Notes: generated by a model not told the origin, from the letters alone. Shown: positions 1 to 13,900, numbered from the stretch's first letter. The stretch is 64,000 nt of DNA from Piliocolobus tephrosceles (GCF_002776525.5 NC_045443.1:40647500-40711499), one strand, 5' to 3'. Numbers and translations: made by a program.

Positions 1-868
1 AAACAACCCCATCCAAAAGTGGGGAAAGGATATGAACAGACATTTCTCAAAAGAAGACATTCATACAGCCAACAGACACATGAAGAAATGCTCATCATCA
101 CTGGCCATCAGAGAAATGCAAATCAAAACCACAATGAGATACCATCTCACACCAGTTAGAATGGCAATCATTAAAAAGTCAGGAAACAACAGGTGTTGGA
201 GAGGATGTGGAGAAATAGGAACACTTTTACACTGTTGGTGGGATTGTAAACTAGTTCAACCATTATGGAAAACAGTATGGCAATTCCTCAAGGATCTAGA
301 ACTAGATGTACCATATGACCCAGCCATCCCACTACTGGGTATATACCCAAAGGATTATAAATCATGCTGCTATAAAGACACATGCACACGTATGTTTATT
401 GCGGCACTATTCACAATAGCAAAGACTTGGAATCAACCCAAATGTCCATCTGTGACAGACGGGATTAAGAAAATGTGGCACATATACACCATGGAATACT
501 ATGCAGCCATAAAAAAAGGATGAGTTTGCGTCCTTTGTAGGGACATGGATGTAGCTGGAAACCATCATTCTTAGCAAACTATCACAAGAAGAGAAAACCA
601 AACACCGCATGTTCTCACTCATAGGTGGCAACTGAACAATGAGATCACTTGGACTCGGGAAGGGGAATATCACACACCGGGGCCTATCATGGGGAGGGGG
701 GAGGGGGGAGGGATTGCATTGGGAGTTATACATGATATAAATGATGAATTGATGGGTGCTGACGAGTTGATGGGTGCAGCACACCAACATGGCACAAGTA
801 CACATATGTAACAAACCTGCACGTTATGCACATGTACCCTAGAACTTAAAGTATAATAATAATAAAAA
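1..868 (+). mobile_element. L1 3' end (ORF2 C-terminus plus 3'UTR), truncated by window edge
   Basis: An ORF2 reading frame is open from base 2 to the stop at 521-523. It includes the conserved C-terminal segment CCYKDTCTRMFIAALFTIAK and ends EYYAAIKKG. The 3'UTR follows, with the G-rich polypurine tract at 691-713, the usual 'aacaaacctgcac' block and an A/AAT-rich tail at about 850-875. It is a young primate L1 (L1PA or Old World monkey equivalent). The 5' part lies outside the window. Confidence 0.95.
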
Positions 869-875
869 AAAGAAA

Positions 876-1679
876 ATAGTAACAGTACTCATCCCACATG
901 TAAGTACTTGTTGATAAAATATAAAATGCTTAATACACAGTACTCAATGATTGACAGCTATTGTCATTACAGCACTTAAAATGAATTTTCCCCAACTTTC
1001 ACTTTCCTTAATGTCATAAAGTTTTAGAAATATGCAGATAAATTCAGAGATAAACAGAAATTACATAATCACTAGCTAGGCAAATTGGAAAACTGAAACA
1101 CTTTCCATTAGAAATCAGTAGAGCAAAGTGGTTATCATCATGGCCCTAAAACAACTTCTTCAAACCCTAGAGTCTTCATTTGTTAAATGACAATAGTTAT
1201 CATACCTGACAGCTTGTTCTAAATTTTAAATGAAATTCTACAATGCATTTAATATTTCAATAAAAGGCAAAGATGTAACTATTACAAAAGAAAGTGCATT
1301 ATAATGATACCCAATTTTAGTATTCTAAACTTTCTATGAGGGGAAAGAACTATTTTAGAACTTTCTTGAGATGAGTATTTACCAAATAAATTTGCTAAGG
1401 TATATTTGCAGTATTCACTAACCATTTTTAACCCTGTTATATGTCAGGCACTGATAGGTGCCAGATGTATAAAGATCAATGCTCCTGAATAATTCACAGT
1501 AGGTGATCCAGATATTGAATCAAATAAGTACAATACAATGTGAGCAATGAGATGGTAGAGAACTATACAAAAGGCTATGAGAACACAGATTTCACAGAAA
1601 AGACATTTAATATAAGCAGAGATGTTCCAGCCAATGGGAAGGGGAGGTTAAGGTGTATAACATGGGAACATCTGCTATA
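876..1679 (+). other. Intergenic sequence downstream of PUS7L
   Basis: AT-rich sequence without a credible ORF. About 1090-1215 resembles a MIR. The segment after 1420 has a MIR/L3-like 'gtcaggcactgataggtgcc' theme but is too degraded to classify. Confidence 0.4.
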
Positions 1680-1681
1680 TA

Positions 1682-2041
1682 GGCTGAGCATCTCTAATCT
1701 GAAAATTCAAAATCCAAAATCCTCCAAAATCCAAAACTTTTTGAGTACTGACGTAATGCCACAAATGGAAAATTCCACACCTGACTTCGTATGATAGGTC
1801 ACAGTCAAAATGTAGGTGCACAACACGTAGTCTATTCAGTGTTCCCAAAGGAAAAATAAATTACCTTCAGGCTATGTGTATAAGGTATACATGAAACATA
1901 AATGAATTTTGTTTAGACTTGGGTTCCAACTCTAAGAGTATCTCATTATACATGTACAAATATTCCAAAATCCAAACATATCTGAAATCTGAAACTTTTA
2001 GTCCCAAACATTTTAGATAAGGGGGATTCGACCTGTATTTG
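1682..2041. mobile_element. Relic DNA-element with inverted terminal repeats (family not named)
   Basis: A block beginning 'aggctgagcatctctaatct' whose far end, read on the opposite strand, gives 'acaggtcgaatcccccttat'. The two ends pair imperfectly as TIRs, and internal 'ccaaaatccaaa' motifs repeat on both sides. It resembles a widespread non-autonomous DNA transposon of primate genomes. I do not assign a family. Confidence 0.6.
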
Positions 2042-2061
2042 TGAAACAGCTGTAACAAAGG

Positions 2062-4792
2062 GTATGTACTATGGAGTAGTGACAGATGTCACTTGAAAAT
2101 TTGGGGCCATATTTGCAGGACTAAATGTGCTATGTTGAGGGGTTTGGACTGTTACTACATAGATACTGGGAAGCTTCTGAAATGTTCTATTGCCCCAAAA
2201 CAATGACAGGATCACATTTCTACTTTTTGGAGAATAATTGGCAATAGTAAACAAGATGGACTGACTACAGTGAAAAACAAAGGCCAGCCAATTAGAACAT
2301 TATTATAATAATCAAAATAAAGAAAAGATAAAAAATAGTCATCAAATGTTTTCAATGCATTGGGAGAATGCTCTTCCAACTTAGAATAACTGCTTCCCAG
2401 ATTTGCTATTGCCTCCTCAATGTGAAAATTACATTATTATTTACATAGAATAAAAATGTATTAGATTCCTTTGAGATATTTTATAGAAAAATAAATTAGT
2501 TTCCTTTTGAAAATCATATGCAAAAAAATTCATTTTATTATAACCTATCATTCATTTTATTATAAGGGAATTATAAAGGTTATAGAAAAAATATCCATCT
2601 TCCCTTTTTAGAAAAGAACACTAGTTCTTTTCGTTCCCCTGCCACAGAGGAGGCATTGGAAACAATGATCAGCTCAGATTAAAACCCTATTGTACTGAAA
2701 AACTCAGAATCCTGACTTAACTAGTCTAACAAAATACCAGTAAGGCTTATTAGAAAAGGGAGCCTTGGTATAAAAGCATAAAGAATTGAGTTCTAACCCC
2801 CTCCACTCTTCACCCTATCCTGTCGCCCAAACACCCTTAGTTAAGGAGTGACCAGCTCTTTGATCTCTTCTCTTTTAAAATAACCAAATTGCTCTTGTTT
2901 TGACTCCATGGCTAAACTCCATCCTTGCAACAGGAGTTTTATTTCTACATTGGTAGTTGAGTTTCTAACAAAAAAGACAATTTAATGTATCTTACATTTT
3001 GTAATATGTTCTAAAGACTAAATTTAAATAATTTCATGGCTATCCTGACTTCTTTTCATAGTAAAATTTTGCTTTTGTAAGAGGCGGCCTATGTACACAG
3101 GCAGAGCAAATTAACTCCTGCCTCAAAGTTGCCGAGAAAATGAATTGCTTAAGAAGATTAGAGTCATTTTCTTTACTTAGAGGTATTCTTGACAACCCAC
3201 ACTGAAATTACACAAGATTAACTCCATTAACACCATTTCCCATTCTTTAAACTAGTAGCTTTTTAGAAAGCAGCATTTAGACTGAATAGTTCAAAGCATA
3301 TTTTAAGAGGAGATCTCAAGATGCTTAGAAATGCTAAATAAGTATCACTTAAGGATTTAGAATGGAGTGCTGAAAGGTCAAGTAACATATTGGTCGTACA
3401 GTGAGCTGTAAGTGAAATGAAAAGATGCTGCTTGATTTTCTCTTTGCCATTTAGTCTGCATATTCCATTTGCAAGTGGCATTTCAAATCAAATGAAAACT
3501 TAAGGAACATAACACTGTTAATCCCTCAAACAAACGGATATTATTTATTTTTGTCTTTCCCATAGCATTTTATAAAGTACCTTTCACTTATTCAAATATT
3601 TGTTGGTTATTATGCCATATATTTGACATTATTTTGTGGCCTATTAAATACATATAAATCAGAGGGCTTAGAAAAACAGATTAAAACACTACTATAAGAC
3701 AGAATCTTTCTGAAATTAGAAAGCAAAATCTATTAACACAGGCCCAAAAATTTAAACTAGTTATCCTAGCTGCCACTGGTGCCATTAAAATGTACAATGC
3801 GTAAAAATCTCTCTCTCAAAATGTTATCATGAGCCACCAAAACCATTCTGAACAAATGCAATCATAACCTATTAATTCCCTTAAATTTCCCTCTTTGATC
3901 TTTAAGTAGTCTTCAATGTTTTTAACTGCAAAATAATACACAAATATACTCATGTTTGAAATTCAAACATCGAAAGTAAATGGAGGAAAAAAGTCCTATT
4001 TTCCTACCTCCCTGTATCTTCCTCCAACCTGTTTTCCTACTCTTACATTAATGTAAAAAAACTTTGCATTAAATTATATAGAGTTTCATTTTCTTTCTGT
4101 TCTCTTAAAGATTGCTCCCAGGTAGAAAATGTTAAGGAACATTGACCTAGACAGCTCTTAAAGATCCCAATTTGAATGAACTACTGAATCCCCAGATTTA
4201 GAAATAGTTGTTTCTACTACTACAAAAAAAACCTCTAAAAATATGAATTGTAATTACTTTATGCTAAGACTAAGTCAGATCAGACCTCAATGGAAAGTCA
4301 CTAACCATTTTACTATAAAAATTTTATCAGGGAGCATAGTAAAGTAATACTAACTATAATAATGCTAGCTGAAATTTACTGAGAATTTGCTAGGCACCAG
4401 ACACTGTTCTTAGTGTTTCATAAGATTTTCTAAAATCAAATCTCTATCAGTAAAATCTTAAGATACAGCATGTGACCATCAATGCCTCTGCTCATAATGT
4501 CTTAAATGTGTACATATTTCATAATTTTGTTTGATGCAATACTATCCTGGACTGAAAAATGATAACTAACAGTACTTCAAATCTGAGAATTCTACAACAG
4601 AGTCAGTGGGTTACTAAAGTCACATATTAAAGCAGTGGTAGAGCCCATCTCTGATTTCAGGGATTCTCAACTGTACCAGTATATTTCCCATACTCTAATC
4701 ATTCAGGTATTGGTATCAAAATTACTGCTGTTTCTATACTATTATTTATTTAATACCTTTAAATTGATTCTACCTCTTTAAAATTAAATTGG
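2062..4792. other. Intergenic AT-rich sequence
   Basis: No gene-like ORF. A probable MIR fragment lies at about 4330-4450 ('tgctaggcaccagacactgt'). The remainder shows only low-complexity AT-rich DNA and degraded sequence I cannot classify. Confidence 0.4.
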
Positions 4793-5102
4793 GACATGGA
4801 TGAAGCTGGAAACCATCATTCTCGGCAAACTATCGCAAGGACAAAAAGACAAACACTGCATGTTCTCACTCATAGGTGGGCACTAAACAATGAGAACACT
4901 TAGACACAGGAAGGAGAACATCACACACCGGGGCCTGTTGTGGGGTGGGGGAGGGGGGAGGGATAGCATCAGGAGATAGAGCTAATGTAAGTGATGAGTT
5001 AATGGGTGCAGCACACCAACATGGCACATGTATACATATGTAACAAACCTGCACATTGTGCACATGTACCCTAGAACTTAAAGTATAATAATAAAAAAAA
5101 AG
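4793..5102 (+). mobile_element. 5'-truncated L1 3'UTR copy
   Basis: Starts abruptly inside the L1 3' region ('gggacatggatgaagctgg') and runs through the G-rich tract (about 4941-4960) to an AATAATAAAAA tail at about 5085-5102. It is a typical short 5'-truncated insertion, close in sequence to the L1 end at the left edge. I find no clear target-site duplication. Confidence 0.9.
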
Positions 5103-5713
5103 AAATGAAATCACAGTTCTAAAAATAAAATAAAATCATACAAAAATAAATAAAATTAAATTTAGTTTTAAAGGAAACATAATACCATCACATAAACAGG
5201 AAGCCAGAATTGATTGCCATAAATAAAAGGGAAAATAAATTCAATAAAACAATGCAATCCTATTAAATTCTAGCTACATATTATATTGTTGCCTGCTGAT
5301 GTTTCTGAGCCTGAAGCCAGCATAGCTGGCTAAAAAGGTAAATTAGCAAATGTTGATATATGTAAATAGTATCAATCAGCTTTCTCCTTCCTTGAACAGA
5401 ATGACTGATGCAAAGACTGAAAATGAATTGAGAAAGAACAAGTTTCTCACTATGCTTTTTCAATGATATTTGTGCCAGGTACCATCTAAAACACCTCCTA
5501 TGATCTACAATGATTTTACATATTATTATAATACAAATCCCAAAATATTTTGGAAAAACTCCAAAATGATTTGGGGATTTCCTGAAGGGATCCCCTTTAC
5601 TTTATATTTTGGTCTCAGAATCTCAAAAGGTATCTTGTCTCTGCCAAGACATGGCCCAATATGCCTATTAAATCAATGGCAAGTAATATCAAGTTGGTAG
5701 AAATGGAAGTTAT
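5103..5713. other. Intergenic sequence, nothing recognised
   Basis: AT-rich sequence between a truncated L1 and an Alu. No credible ORF or repeat family recognised. Confidence 0.35.
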
Positions 5714-5727
5714 ATTTTAATTTTTAC

Positions 5728-5966
5728 TTTTTTTTTTATGAGATGGAGTCTTGCTCTGTCACCCAGGCTGGGCAATCTTGGCTCACTGCAACCTCTGCCT
5801 CCCGGGTTCAAGCGATTCTCCAGCCTCAGCCTCCCAAGTAGCCCAGCTAATTTTTGTATTTTTAGTAGAGACAGGGTTTCAGCATCTTGGCCAGGATGGT
5901 CTTGAACTCCTGACCTTGTGATCCACTCGTCTTGGCCTTATAGGCGTGAGCTACCGCGCCTGGCCT
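5728..5966 (-). mobile_element. Alu (minus orientation), internally deleted
   Basis: Poly-T head, then Alu complement ending 'taccgcgcctggcc'. Part of the left portion is missing around 5770. It is flanked by a 13-bp target-site duplication AAATGGAAGTTAT at 5701-5713 and 5967-5979. Confidence 0.93.
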
Positions 5967-5979
5967 AAATGGAAGTTAT

Positions 5980-6220
5980 TATCCAAAAACTTGTTCTCAG
6001 AGGGCAAATGTTAGGTAGATGAAAACAGTACTGATTTAGGAAGTATAATCGCACTCACCCCACACACTATTTTGTTTGACCTTGATTAGGTTAGTAAACT
6101 ATTCAGTATGTTTCCAATCTGCAAAATAAGTGAAGATAATACCTCCACACAGGGTGGGAATATGGATTAAAATGTGAGATACTGACATAATAGATACTCA
6201 GAAAATGTTAGTTAAATCAA
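5980..6220 (+). mobile_element. MIR SINE fragment (probable)
   Basis: Contains the MIR-style core 'accttgattaggttagtaaac' with the adjacent 'aaaataagtgaagataatac' and 'atactcagaaaatgttag' segments. Highly diverged. Confidence 0.6.
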
Positions 6221-6359
6221 AAGTTACATGACTTTCAGTTTTTTACAACTCACAAAAAAATCAAGGTGTTTTAATCTTAATATTAATAAAAAGACCTCAA
6301 TTTGTTTCACCTAACCGACTCCCAGGCATTACTGCTAGCTCAAACAACCTTGGCAATTA

Positions 6360-8110
6360 AAACTAATTCAAAAATAACAAAGCTGGAGGCATCACACTAC
6401 CTGATGTCAAACTATTCTACAAGGCTATAGTAACCAAAATAGCATGGTACTGGTACAAAAACAGACACATAGACCAACGGATCAGGTTAGAGAACCCAGA
6501 AATAAAGCCACACACCTACAACTACCTGGTTTTTGTTGAAGTCAACAATAACAAGCAATGGGGAAAGGACTCCCTATTTAATAAATGGTGCTGGGATAAC
6601 TGGTTAACCACATCCTGAAGATTGAAACTGGACCTCTTCTTTTTACCATATACAAAAATCAACTCAAGATGGGTTAACAACTTAAATGTAAAACCTAAAA
6701 CTATAAAAACCCTAGAAGAAAACCTAGGAAATACCATTCTGGACATAAGGCCTAACGAAGATATCATGACAAAGACTCCAAAAGCAATTGGAACAAAGCC
6801 AATAATTGACAAGTGACATGCTGGCTCAAGTCTGTAATCCTAGCACTTTGGGAGGCCGAGGTGGGTAGGTCACGTGAGGTCAAGAGTTTGAGACCAACCT
6901 GGTCAACATGGTGAAACCCCGTCTCTAATAAAAATACAAAAATTAACTAGGTATGGTGGCGGCCACCTGTAACCCCAGCTACTCGAGAGGCTGGGGCAGG
7001 AGAAAGGCTTGAACCCGGGAGGCAGAGGTTGCAATGAGCAACTGCACTCCAGCCTGGGTGACAGAAGGAAACTCCATCTAAAAAAACAAAAAAAAAATTG
7101 ACAAGTGGGACCTAGTCAAACTAAATAGCTTCTGCACAGCCAAAGAAACTACCAACAGAGTAAACTGACAGTTTACAGAATGGGAGAGAATATTTTCAAA
7201 GTATGCATGAGCAAAAGTCTGATATCCAGAATCTATAAAGAACTTAACAAGTAAAAAATAGCCCCATTAAAAAAGGAAGAAAGGACATGAACAGATACTT
7301 CTCAAAAGAAAACATCCATGGGCCAAAAGCATATGAAAAAATGCTGAACATCACTAATCATGAGGGGAATGCAAATCAAAACCACAAGCAGATACCATCT
7401 CACATCAGTCAGAATGGCTGTTATTAAGAAGTCAAAAAATAACAGATGTTGGGGAGGCTGCAGAGAAAAGGGAATGCTATACACTGCTGGTGGGCATATA
7501 AATTAGTTCAGCCTCTGTGTAAAGCAGTTAGAAGATTTCTCAAAGAACTTAAAGCAGAAATACCATTTGACTCAGCAATTCCATTATTGGTTATATAACC
7601 AGAGGAATATAAATTGCTCTACCATAAAGACCATGCACACATGTGTTCATTACAGCAATACTGACAATAGCAAAGACATGGAACCAACCTAGATGCCCAT
7701 CAACAGTGGACTAGATAAAGAAAATATAGTACATATATACCAGATAATACTACACAGTCATAAAAAAGAACAAAATTATGTCTTTGCAGCAACATGGATG
7801 TAGCTGGAGGCCACTATTCTAAGCAAATTAACGCAGGAACAGAAAACCAAATACCAAATGTTCTTACTTCTGAGTGGGAGCTGAACTTTGAGTACACGTG
7901 GACTCTAAGAGGGGAACAACAGGCACCAGGGCCCACTTGAGGGTGGAGGGTGGGAGAAACATGAGGATAGAAAAACAATGTATCAGGTACTACGCTCATT
8001 ATCTGGGTGATGAAATAATTTGTATGCTGAACCCCCACAAAATGCAATTTACTCATGTAACAAACCTGCATATGTACCCCCAAACCTAAAATAAAAGTTG
8101 GAAGAAACAA
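6360..8110 (+). mobile_element. Older L1 (ORF2 C-terminal half plus 3'UTR) with nested Alu
   Basis: ORF2-derived sequence from 'acaaagctggaggcatcacac' through the EYYxxIKK-like end and 3'UTR to 'aaacctaaaataaaagttgg'. Many stops and frameshifts make it a non-coding relic. An Alu splits it at 6816-7096. It is more diverged than the L1 copies at the window edges, so an older primate subfamily (L1PB/L1PA-old type) is likely. Confidence 0.93.
6816..7096 (+). mobile_element. Alu nested in L1
   Basis: Plus-orientation Alu ending in an A-rich tail (AAAAAACAAAAAAAAA). The L1 target AATTGACAAGTG is duplicated at about 6804-6815 and about 7097-7108. The right monomer lacks some bases near 7040. Confidence 0.94.
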
Positions 8111-8990
8111 TAAAAATGAAGCAAAACTTTGGAAATGGGGTTATAGAAGGTCAGCAAAAGGTGGGTTTGAGATGTTTGGGTAGGTTAAGTGGGTATTTTG
8201 AAGATATGGCTTCCCTTTGGCATGTTTAATTGTGATGCTTAATGGATATCCTTGCAGTTTAACATGACACTTTAAAAATAAATTATCTCCTAACAATGAT
8301 GTGAAGAAAAAAGAAACCTAATCCAAAGATCATGCTTATGAAGGTCTGAAATGCTCCAGCAAAACTGCAAAAATCTAAGTGACTAGTGATCAGCTGGTCC
8401 AAAGCATATTATTAATAATAAAAGTCCTTAAACAAAAAAAAAAATGTAACATGGCAAGTCTTATTGGCATATAAAATAATATTCCACATGAATGATATCT
8501 CAATACATTTTATGGTGATGAAATAAACTTACTGATTCTTTATACACAGCTGAAGTATTTACTAAATAAATAAATAAGTCTAAAATTATAGTGCCATCTG
8601 CAGGCAAAGAAAGTAATATCAATGATACATTTTCATGCTTTCATATTTTCTGACTGCTATTCAAAACTTTTAAAAACTAAGATTTAATAATGTATATAAC
8701 TCATTTTATGATTACATTTATAGGATATAATTTATCACATAAAATAAAACATTTTTCTAAATTTTTTTACTACCTAATAGAGCATCACTTCATTCTCAAT
8801 ATAATATTAAAATTATGGCAGTAATCCAAAGAAAATCAATGGTACTACAATATCCAATTTTTGTGTGTTGAGAATTATTTATTGACAAAACATATAACAA
8901 AAAAACCTTTTTAGTATTAAAAAAAAAATCCAAATACCCCATCATCTTAACAGGAAGGCATTTTCATTTATTTGTTTTTCTCTTCCAAAC
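8111..8990. other. Intergenic AT-rich sequence
   Basis: Very AT-rich, no ORF, no recognised repeat apart from short A runs. Confidence 0.35.
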
Positions 8991-8994
8991 TTGC

Positions 8995-9260
8995 ATCTGC
9001 AGACACTTATTTAACAATAACTAAATGCCAGGCACTTTTTAAAGCTGCTTCACTTATATTAACTTAGAAAATTCTCACAGTAAGCCTATGAGGTAGGCAA
9101 TGTTAACATGCCCATTTTACAGATGTTGAAACTGAAGCACATGAGTTTAAATAACTTTCCCAAGGCTGCAGTGCTATATGTGGCAGTGCCAGGGTTCAAA
9201 CTGGGTAACTTTGCCTCCAATATCTGTGCTTTTAATCACTATGCTAACATGTCTCTTATT
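8995..9260 (+). mobile_element. MIR SINE
   Basis: Good MIR pattern: 'aatgccaggcactttttaaa', 'gcccattttacagatgttga', 'ccaaggctgcagtgctatat' and the downstream 'gggttcaaactgggtaactt' segment in order. Confidence 0.85.
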
Positions 9261-10369
9261 TGTGAAAGATGAATTCAGAGTATTATTGCAGTTGCAATAT
9301 ATGTGTTCTACTTTTAGGGGACAACATTTTCTCATGAAACTAAATTGTTCATTGCTTTTTTAAATAACTACATATTTTACCATCAAGTTGATACATATCA
9401 TTTTACTTACTTTAGTTATGTAATGATGGACTTTGAAAACTGTTTTTAGTGTATTTAATTGTATATAAAAATATTGCAATAAGCGAATTTTGCATTGCAT
9501 ATAGCTTCTCTTCCTTCTTTTGGATTTTATTTCCTTATGCTAACATTTCCCAAAATGGTTAAACTGGCTTAAGCATATAAAGTATCACATTACTGATATA
9601 TAATGCTCCATACTACTGTTTTAATTTCATCATGATATCTTACCAACAATGAAAGAAATGCTCAGATATTCCTAAATCAATACATGTCTACATGCCAGTC
9701 ATTCCTCCCCCACCCCACCCCTGTATTTAACTGATATTAAATGGTTAAGGATGATTTATAATGTGGGATAGCTAAATCAACAAAAATTAAAATTTTCAAA
9801 TGGGCACAATGTTTTATTCCTCCAGCAACAGAAAATGTGGAGATAATCCTATTATTTGTCACTTATGAAGCTGGCATTGTCTTGATTCTATCAGTAACCT
9901 ACACACAAAAAAATCAACAACATACTCAAAGTCACCAGTAAGTGTCAGAGCTAGAATCTAAGCATAAATCTGCCTGATTCTAACACCTGTTTTAGATAAT
10001 ACGAAAAAAAATTACAAATGGTCAAGAGGATCAGCATATACCAATACATAAAAATTGGATGAGAAATTTTATTTCAGTCTTCATCAAAGATTATTTGTCT
10101 CACAAGGAGGTAGTAATTACTCTGGGGTACCTATCACATACAGAGGGATGATATTTCCCTTGTATATTGTTCTGATCAATAATTTCAAAAATAGGAAAGG
10201 AGGACAATAATAATTAGCAAAATGCTTCATCTATGTTTCTCTCCAACATTTGCTTTACTGCAACCTAATTTCACCAAGGAGCTGGAGGATATGAACATTC
10301 ACAACTTTTTTTCTTAAATGTTATCTTGCAGTATTATATATATTCCTAATGGTTTCAAAAGATTGTAAC
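9261..10369. other. Intergenic sequence beyond PUS7L 3' end
   Basis: AT-rich, no credible coding ORF. Part may be distal PUS7L 3'UTR if the proximal poly(A) signal is not used. About 9860-9990 resembles a degraded MIR. Confidence 0.35.
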
Positions 10370-10626
10370 TTTATTACACAGAATAAAGGTCACTGAAACA
10401 TATAATAGAAAAAAAACACCGGCTTTGGGGTCACATGGACCTTAAATTTAGACTCTGACACTTACATGTCCTCTATAAAATTATAGTATCAAATCCTAAC
10501 TTCTCAGGATGCTGTGAAAATTAAAAGAGATAACAATTACGAAGTTCCTAACACATGGGAAGTGCTTAAGACATTTTAGCTCCCTTTCCTTCAAAGAGTG
10601 ACACATATACGGTTATACCAAGCGTA
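10370..10626 (-). other. PUS7L: PUS7L 3'UTR (proximal, approximate) with AATAAA candidate
   Basis: Sequence directly downstream of the stop. An AATAAA hexamer on the minus strand lies at 10375-10370 and could set a short 3'UTR of about 270 nt. A MIR fragment (about 10410-10580) occupies most of it. The true cleavage site is not determinable from sequence, and further AATAAA copies occur downstream. Confidence 0.4.
10404..10585 (+). mobile_element. MIR SINE in PUS7L 3' region
   Basis: 'ctttggggtcacatggacct' followed by 'actctgacacttacatgtcc' and 'gaagtgcttaaga' match the MIR order on the plus strand, antisense to PUS7L. Confidence 0.7.
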
Positions 10627-10959
10627 TCAGTTTAAAACGTCATGCTTCATTATTTCCTTCAGACAAACGGTAGCATAGCATGAAGCATCAAGATCAAAAG
10701 AGATCAAAAGAGACAAAGCTGTTTCATCAATGTGGGAACCTTTCATTTTGACATCAATGTCATGATCTTCCATTAGTTGGTATGAGAGATTACGGGGATG
10801 TTTCAAAATCTGTCTATAGCATCCTGGTACATTCAGTTTCAGAGCAGGTACTTTAAACCTACATGTCTGTAGTCCATCTCTGCTAAGTATGTCATAGTAC
10901 CACTGCCCTACCTTGTTCTTTGGATACTGAATATTGTATCCAAGTATTGGAAGAACCAC
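10627..10959 (-). CDS. PUS7L: PUS7L coding exon 8 (stop codon)
   Basis: Terminal coding exon, 333 nt with stop. The acceptor is TCACAG before 10959. It encodes VVLPILGYNIQYPKNKVGQW through EIMKHDVLN. The human protein, as I recall it, ends at KHDV, so two extra C-terminal residues may be present here. The 3'UTR follows toward lower coordinates. Confidence 0.97.
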   Translation of the reverse strand: MVLPILGYNIQYPKNKVGQWYYDILSRDGLQTCRFKVPALKLNVPGCYRQILKHPRNLSYQLMEDHDIDVKMKGSHIDETALSLLISFDLDASCYATVCLKEIMKHDVLN

Positions 10960-13900
10960 CTGTGAAAGAAAAGAGGGAAAAAATATGAAAATAGCCTTCA
11001 AAAAGATACATGATCATATTTTTAATGTACTTTTATGACTGGGACCCGGATTTGTAAAAACAGTCTCAGAATATAAACATCACAATCAGCCTAAAACATA
11101 CTTTAAATAATATGCTATGATATTTTTATGCTGTCAAAGAAAATAGCTGACTAAAATCAAGGACTCACAATAACTAAGGTAACCAACTCAAATCAGATAT
11201 TATTAGAAAATTCACTATTCAAGAAGTTTAGGTACACTTAATTAGCTGATATCGACTTAATCTCTATAGAATAAAGCATGTACTGTCTGTGACACGAAGA
11301 GTAACCTCTACTGCTCAATCACATTACCAGTATTTTGGTGGGCAATCTTAAATTTTCTTATTTCTTCCAAAACAAGAAAGCAAACACATAGCAACACATT
11401 CAATGCTTATTTTCTTAGCTGCTTGTGAGTAAACATTGCATTTTGTGGGGTAGTCTTCCTTTGCTGGTGTCTTTTAGACAGTTTTCTTGAACAGTACCAA
11501 AAGGCAGTCAAGAAAAGGAAGAAGGTAAAAAATTCAAATATACACAATATGAATGAATCTGAAATTCACTATGCTAAGTGAAAGATGCCAGACACAAAAG
11601 GTCATATACTGTAGTATTCCATTTATATGACATTATTTCAAAGGCAAAACCATAGTGACAGAAAACTGACCAGGGGTTGCCCAGGGTGAAGGATGGGAAT
11701 GGGCACAGGAAAATTTGGAGAGGGGAGGAAACTGTTCTTTATGATTGATGTTTGTGGTGGCCATACAGTCCTACATTTATCAAAAATATGTTGATCAAAG
11801 CCTATACAATTATAAACTAAGTGAATTTAATTGTATATCAATTATATCTTAATTTAAAAGTTGTTTTAAAAAAAAGAGGAGGGGAACTAGTCAACATTTT
11901 GCTTTCTGGGGACAACGTCTACACTTAGGTCTAAGTGATAGTAATTTTTAAGCAAATTTACCTGATGTATTGCATACATATTAGCTGATCCCTCCTCTTC
12001 AGTTACCAGGTGAACCTAGTTTTAAAAAACATGAAAATATGAATGATTTCCACATGTTCCAAATTTCCTCCACTTTCAATTTTCCCTAATTCTATTATAT
12101 ATAAATCAGTTCCTACGCTGAATATACATAGACCCAAACAAGATCTTACCATAATTTGTTTCTGGAGGTGTAGAATACATAAAAATTAGAATGATTCTTC
12201 CTGCTTCAACCACTAATCACTGAAGTTGGATAACATGGAGAAAGGTGGACTGCTGAAAACTTTGAGGCAATACTTTCACCTCAATCACCAGCAACCTTTT
12301 TCTAAATCACAAAGTTTTTCTTTGTTAGGCTGAATCAAAAATCCGCTTCTATAATATCAACTCACTGCCCACCCCCACTTATCTCTGTCCCCCGAAAATA
12401 TAATACTCTCTACAGAACTGATGTTTCTCTGGCTAGATGTGGTAGCTCACATCTGCAATTCAGTGCTTTGGGAGGATTGCTTGAGGCCAAGAGTTTGAGA
12501 CTAGCATGGAAAACATAGGGAGAGCCTCTCTATTTAAAAAAAATTTTTTTAATTAGCCAGGTGTGGTGGCACATGCCTGTAGTCCCAGCTACATAGGAGA
12601 CTCAGGGAGGAGGATCGCTTGAGCCCAGGAGTTCAAGGCTGCAGTGAAACATGATGGTGCCACTGCACTCCAGCCTGGGTGACAGAGCAAGCAAGACTCT
12701 GTCTTTAAAATAAAATTGAAAAAAAAAAATTTAAAGAAGTGGTATTTCTCAGCATTTGTTTCATAGAATGGTAACAACTGCCACATACAAGAGGAAAAAA
12801 AGGTGCATGATAGATTAACTCTATGAAATGTTGCTCTAGGATATCACAGAATAAGTAGTTTGCTTTCTCTTTTTTTTATTATTATTATTATACTTTAAGT
12901 TCTAGGGTACATGTGCATAACGTGCAGGTTTGTTACATATGTATACTTGTGCCATGTTGCTGTGCTGCACCCATCAAATCGTCAGCACCCATCAACTCGT
13001 CATTTACATCAGGTGTAACTCCCAATGCAATCCCTCCCCCCTCCCCCCTCCCCTTGATAGGCCCCGTTGTGTGATAGGCCCCAGTGTGTGATATGAAAGC
13101 TCAAACAGAAAGGCATCTATCCTCCCTCCACAAGGTTTCACAGCATTCTCATATTCCTAAAGTATTCATCACATGGTACAGTGTCTAGAGCCCCTCTAAA
13201 TCTACCTGCTTTCCCCTCAACTCTCCCTCATCTTATCAATAATGTAACACCTTTTTTGTTTATAATTTGGGTTTTTGTTTGTTTGTTTATTGGTAACTAA
13301 CCTCTTTCAATTACTGCACTCAGAAACGGATACAAAGCTCCAGATGTGATCTGATCAAACTACAAGAGACATACTACATGGAATTATGATCTCTCTTGCA
13401 TCATCATTTCTAGCCTTTTCTCGTTCACAGAGTGATAAGTATACCTACATACTGTGATTTATAATTTATGAAAACAATGAATAAACATGGTTAGGTATAA
13501 AACACCATGCTTTGTCTTTAGAGAATACCCTCCAGGTTGATATCCAACAATTCATGAGCAAACGTGTTTTCCTTGCATGGCTGCTCCCCAACTACAAATT
13601 CACCTAAGTTTTTAATTGTGTAACTCACATTTCTCCATCTTGCCCATACACACACAAAAAAAGAAGTTACCAAGTGATTTGAAATATAGCTACACCTCTT
13701 AGTCTAGTAATCCTGTCAAAAGAAGGAATCAGATTAGTTTTCTATAATTTTTCATTGTAGATGCACATTACATGCCCCATATACCATTTATTAAGAATTG
13801 TATTCTTTTTCCTTTTCATATTTTATATTTTGAGCCTCTAAGTCCTGCCTTTTCTTTCCTCAGTGCTAACTAATAAAATAAGTGATCGATTTTAAAATAT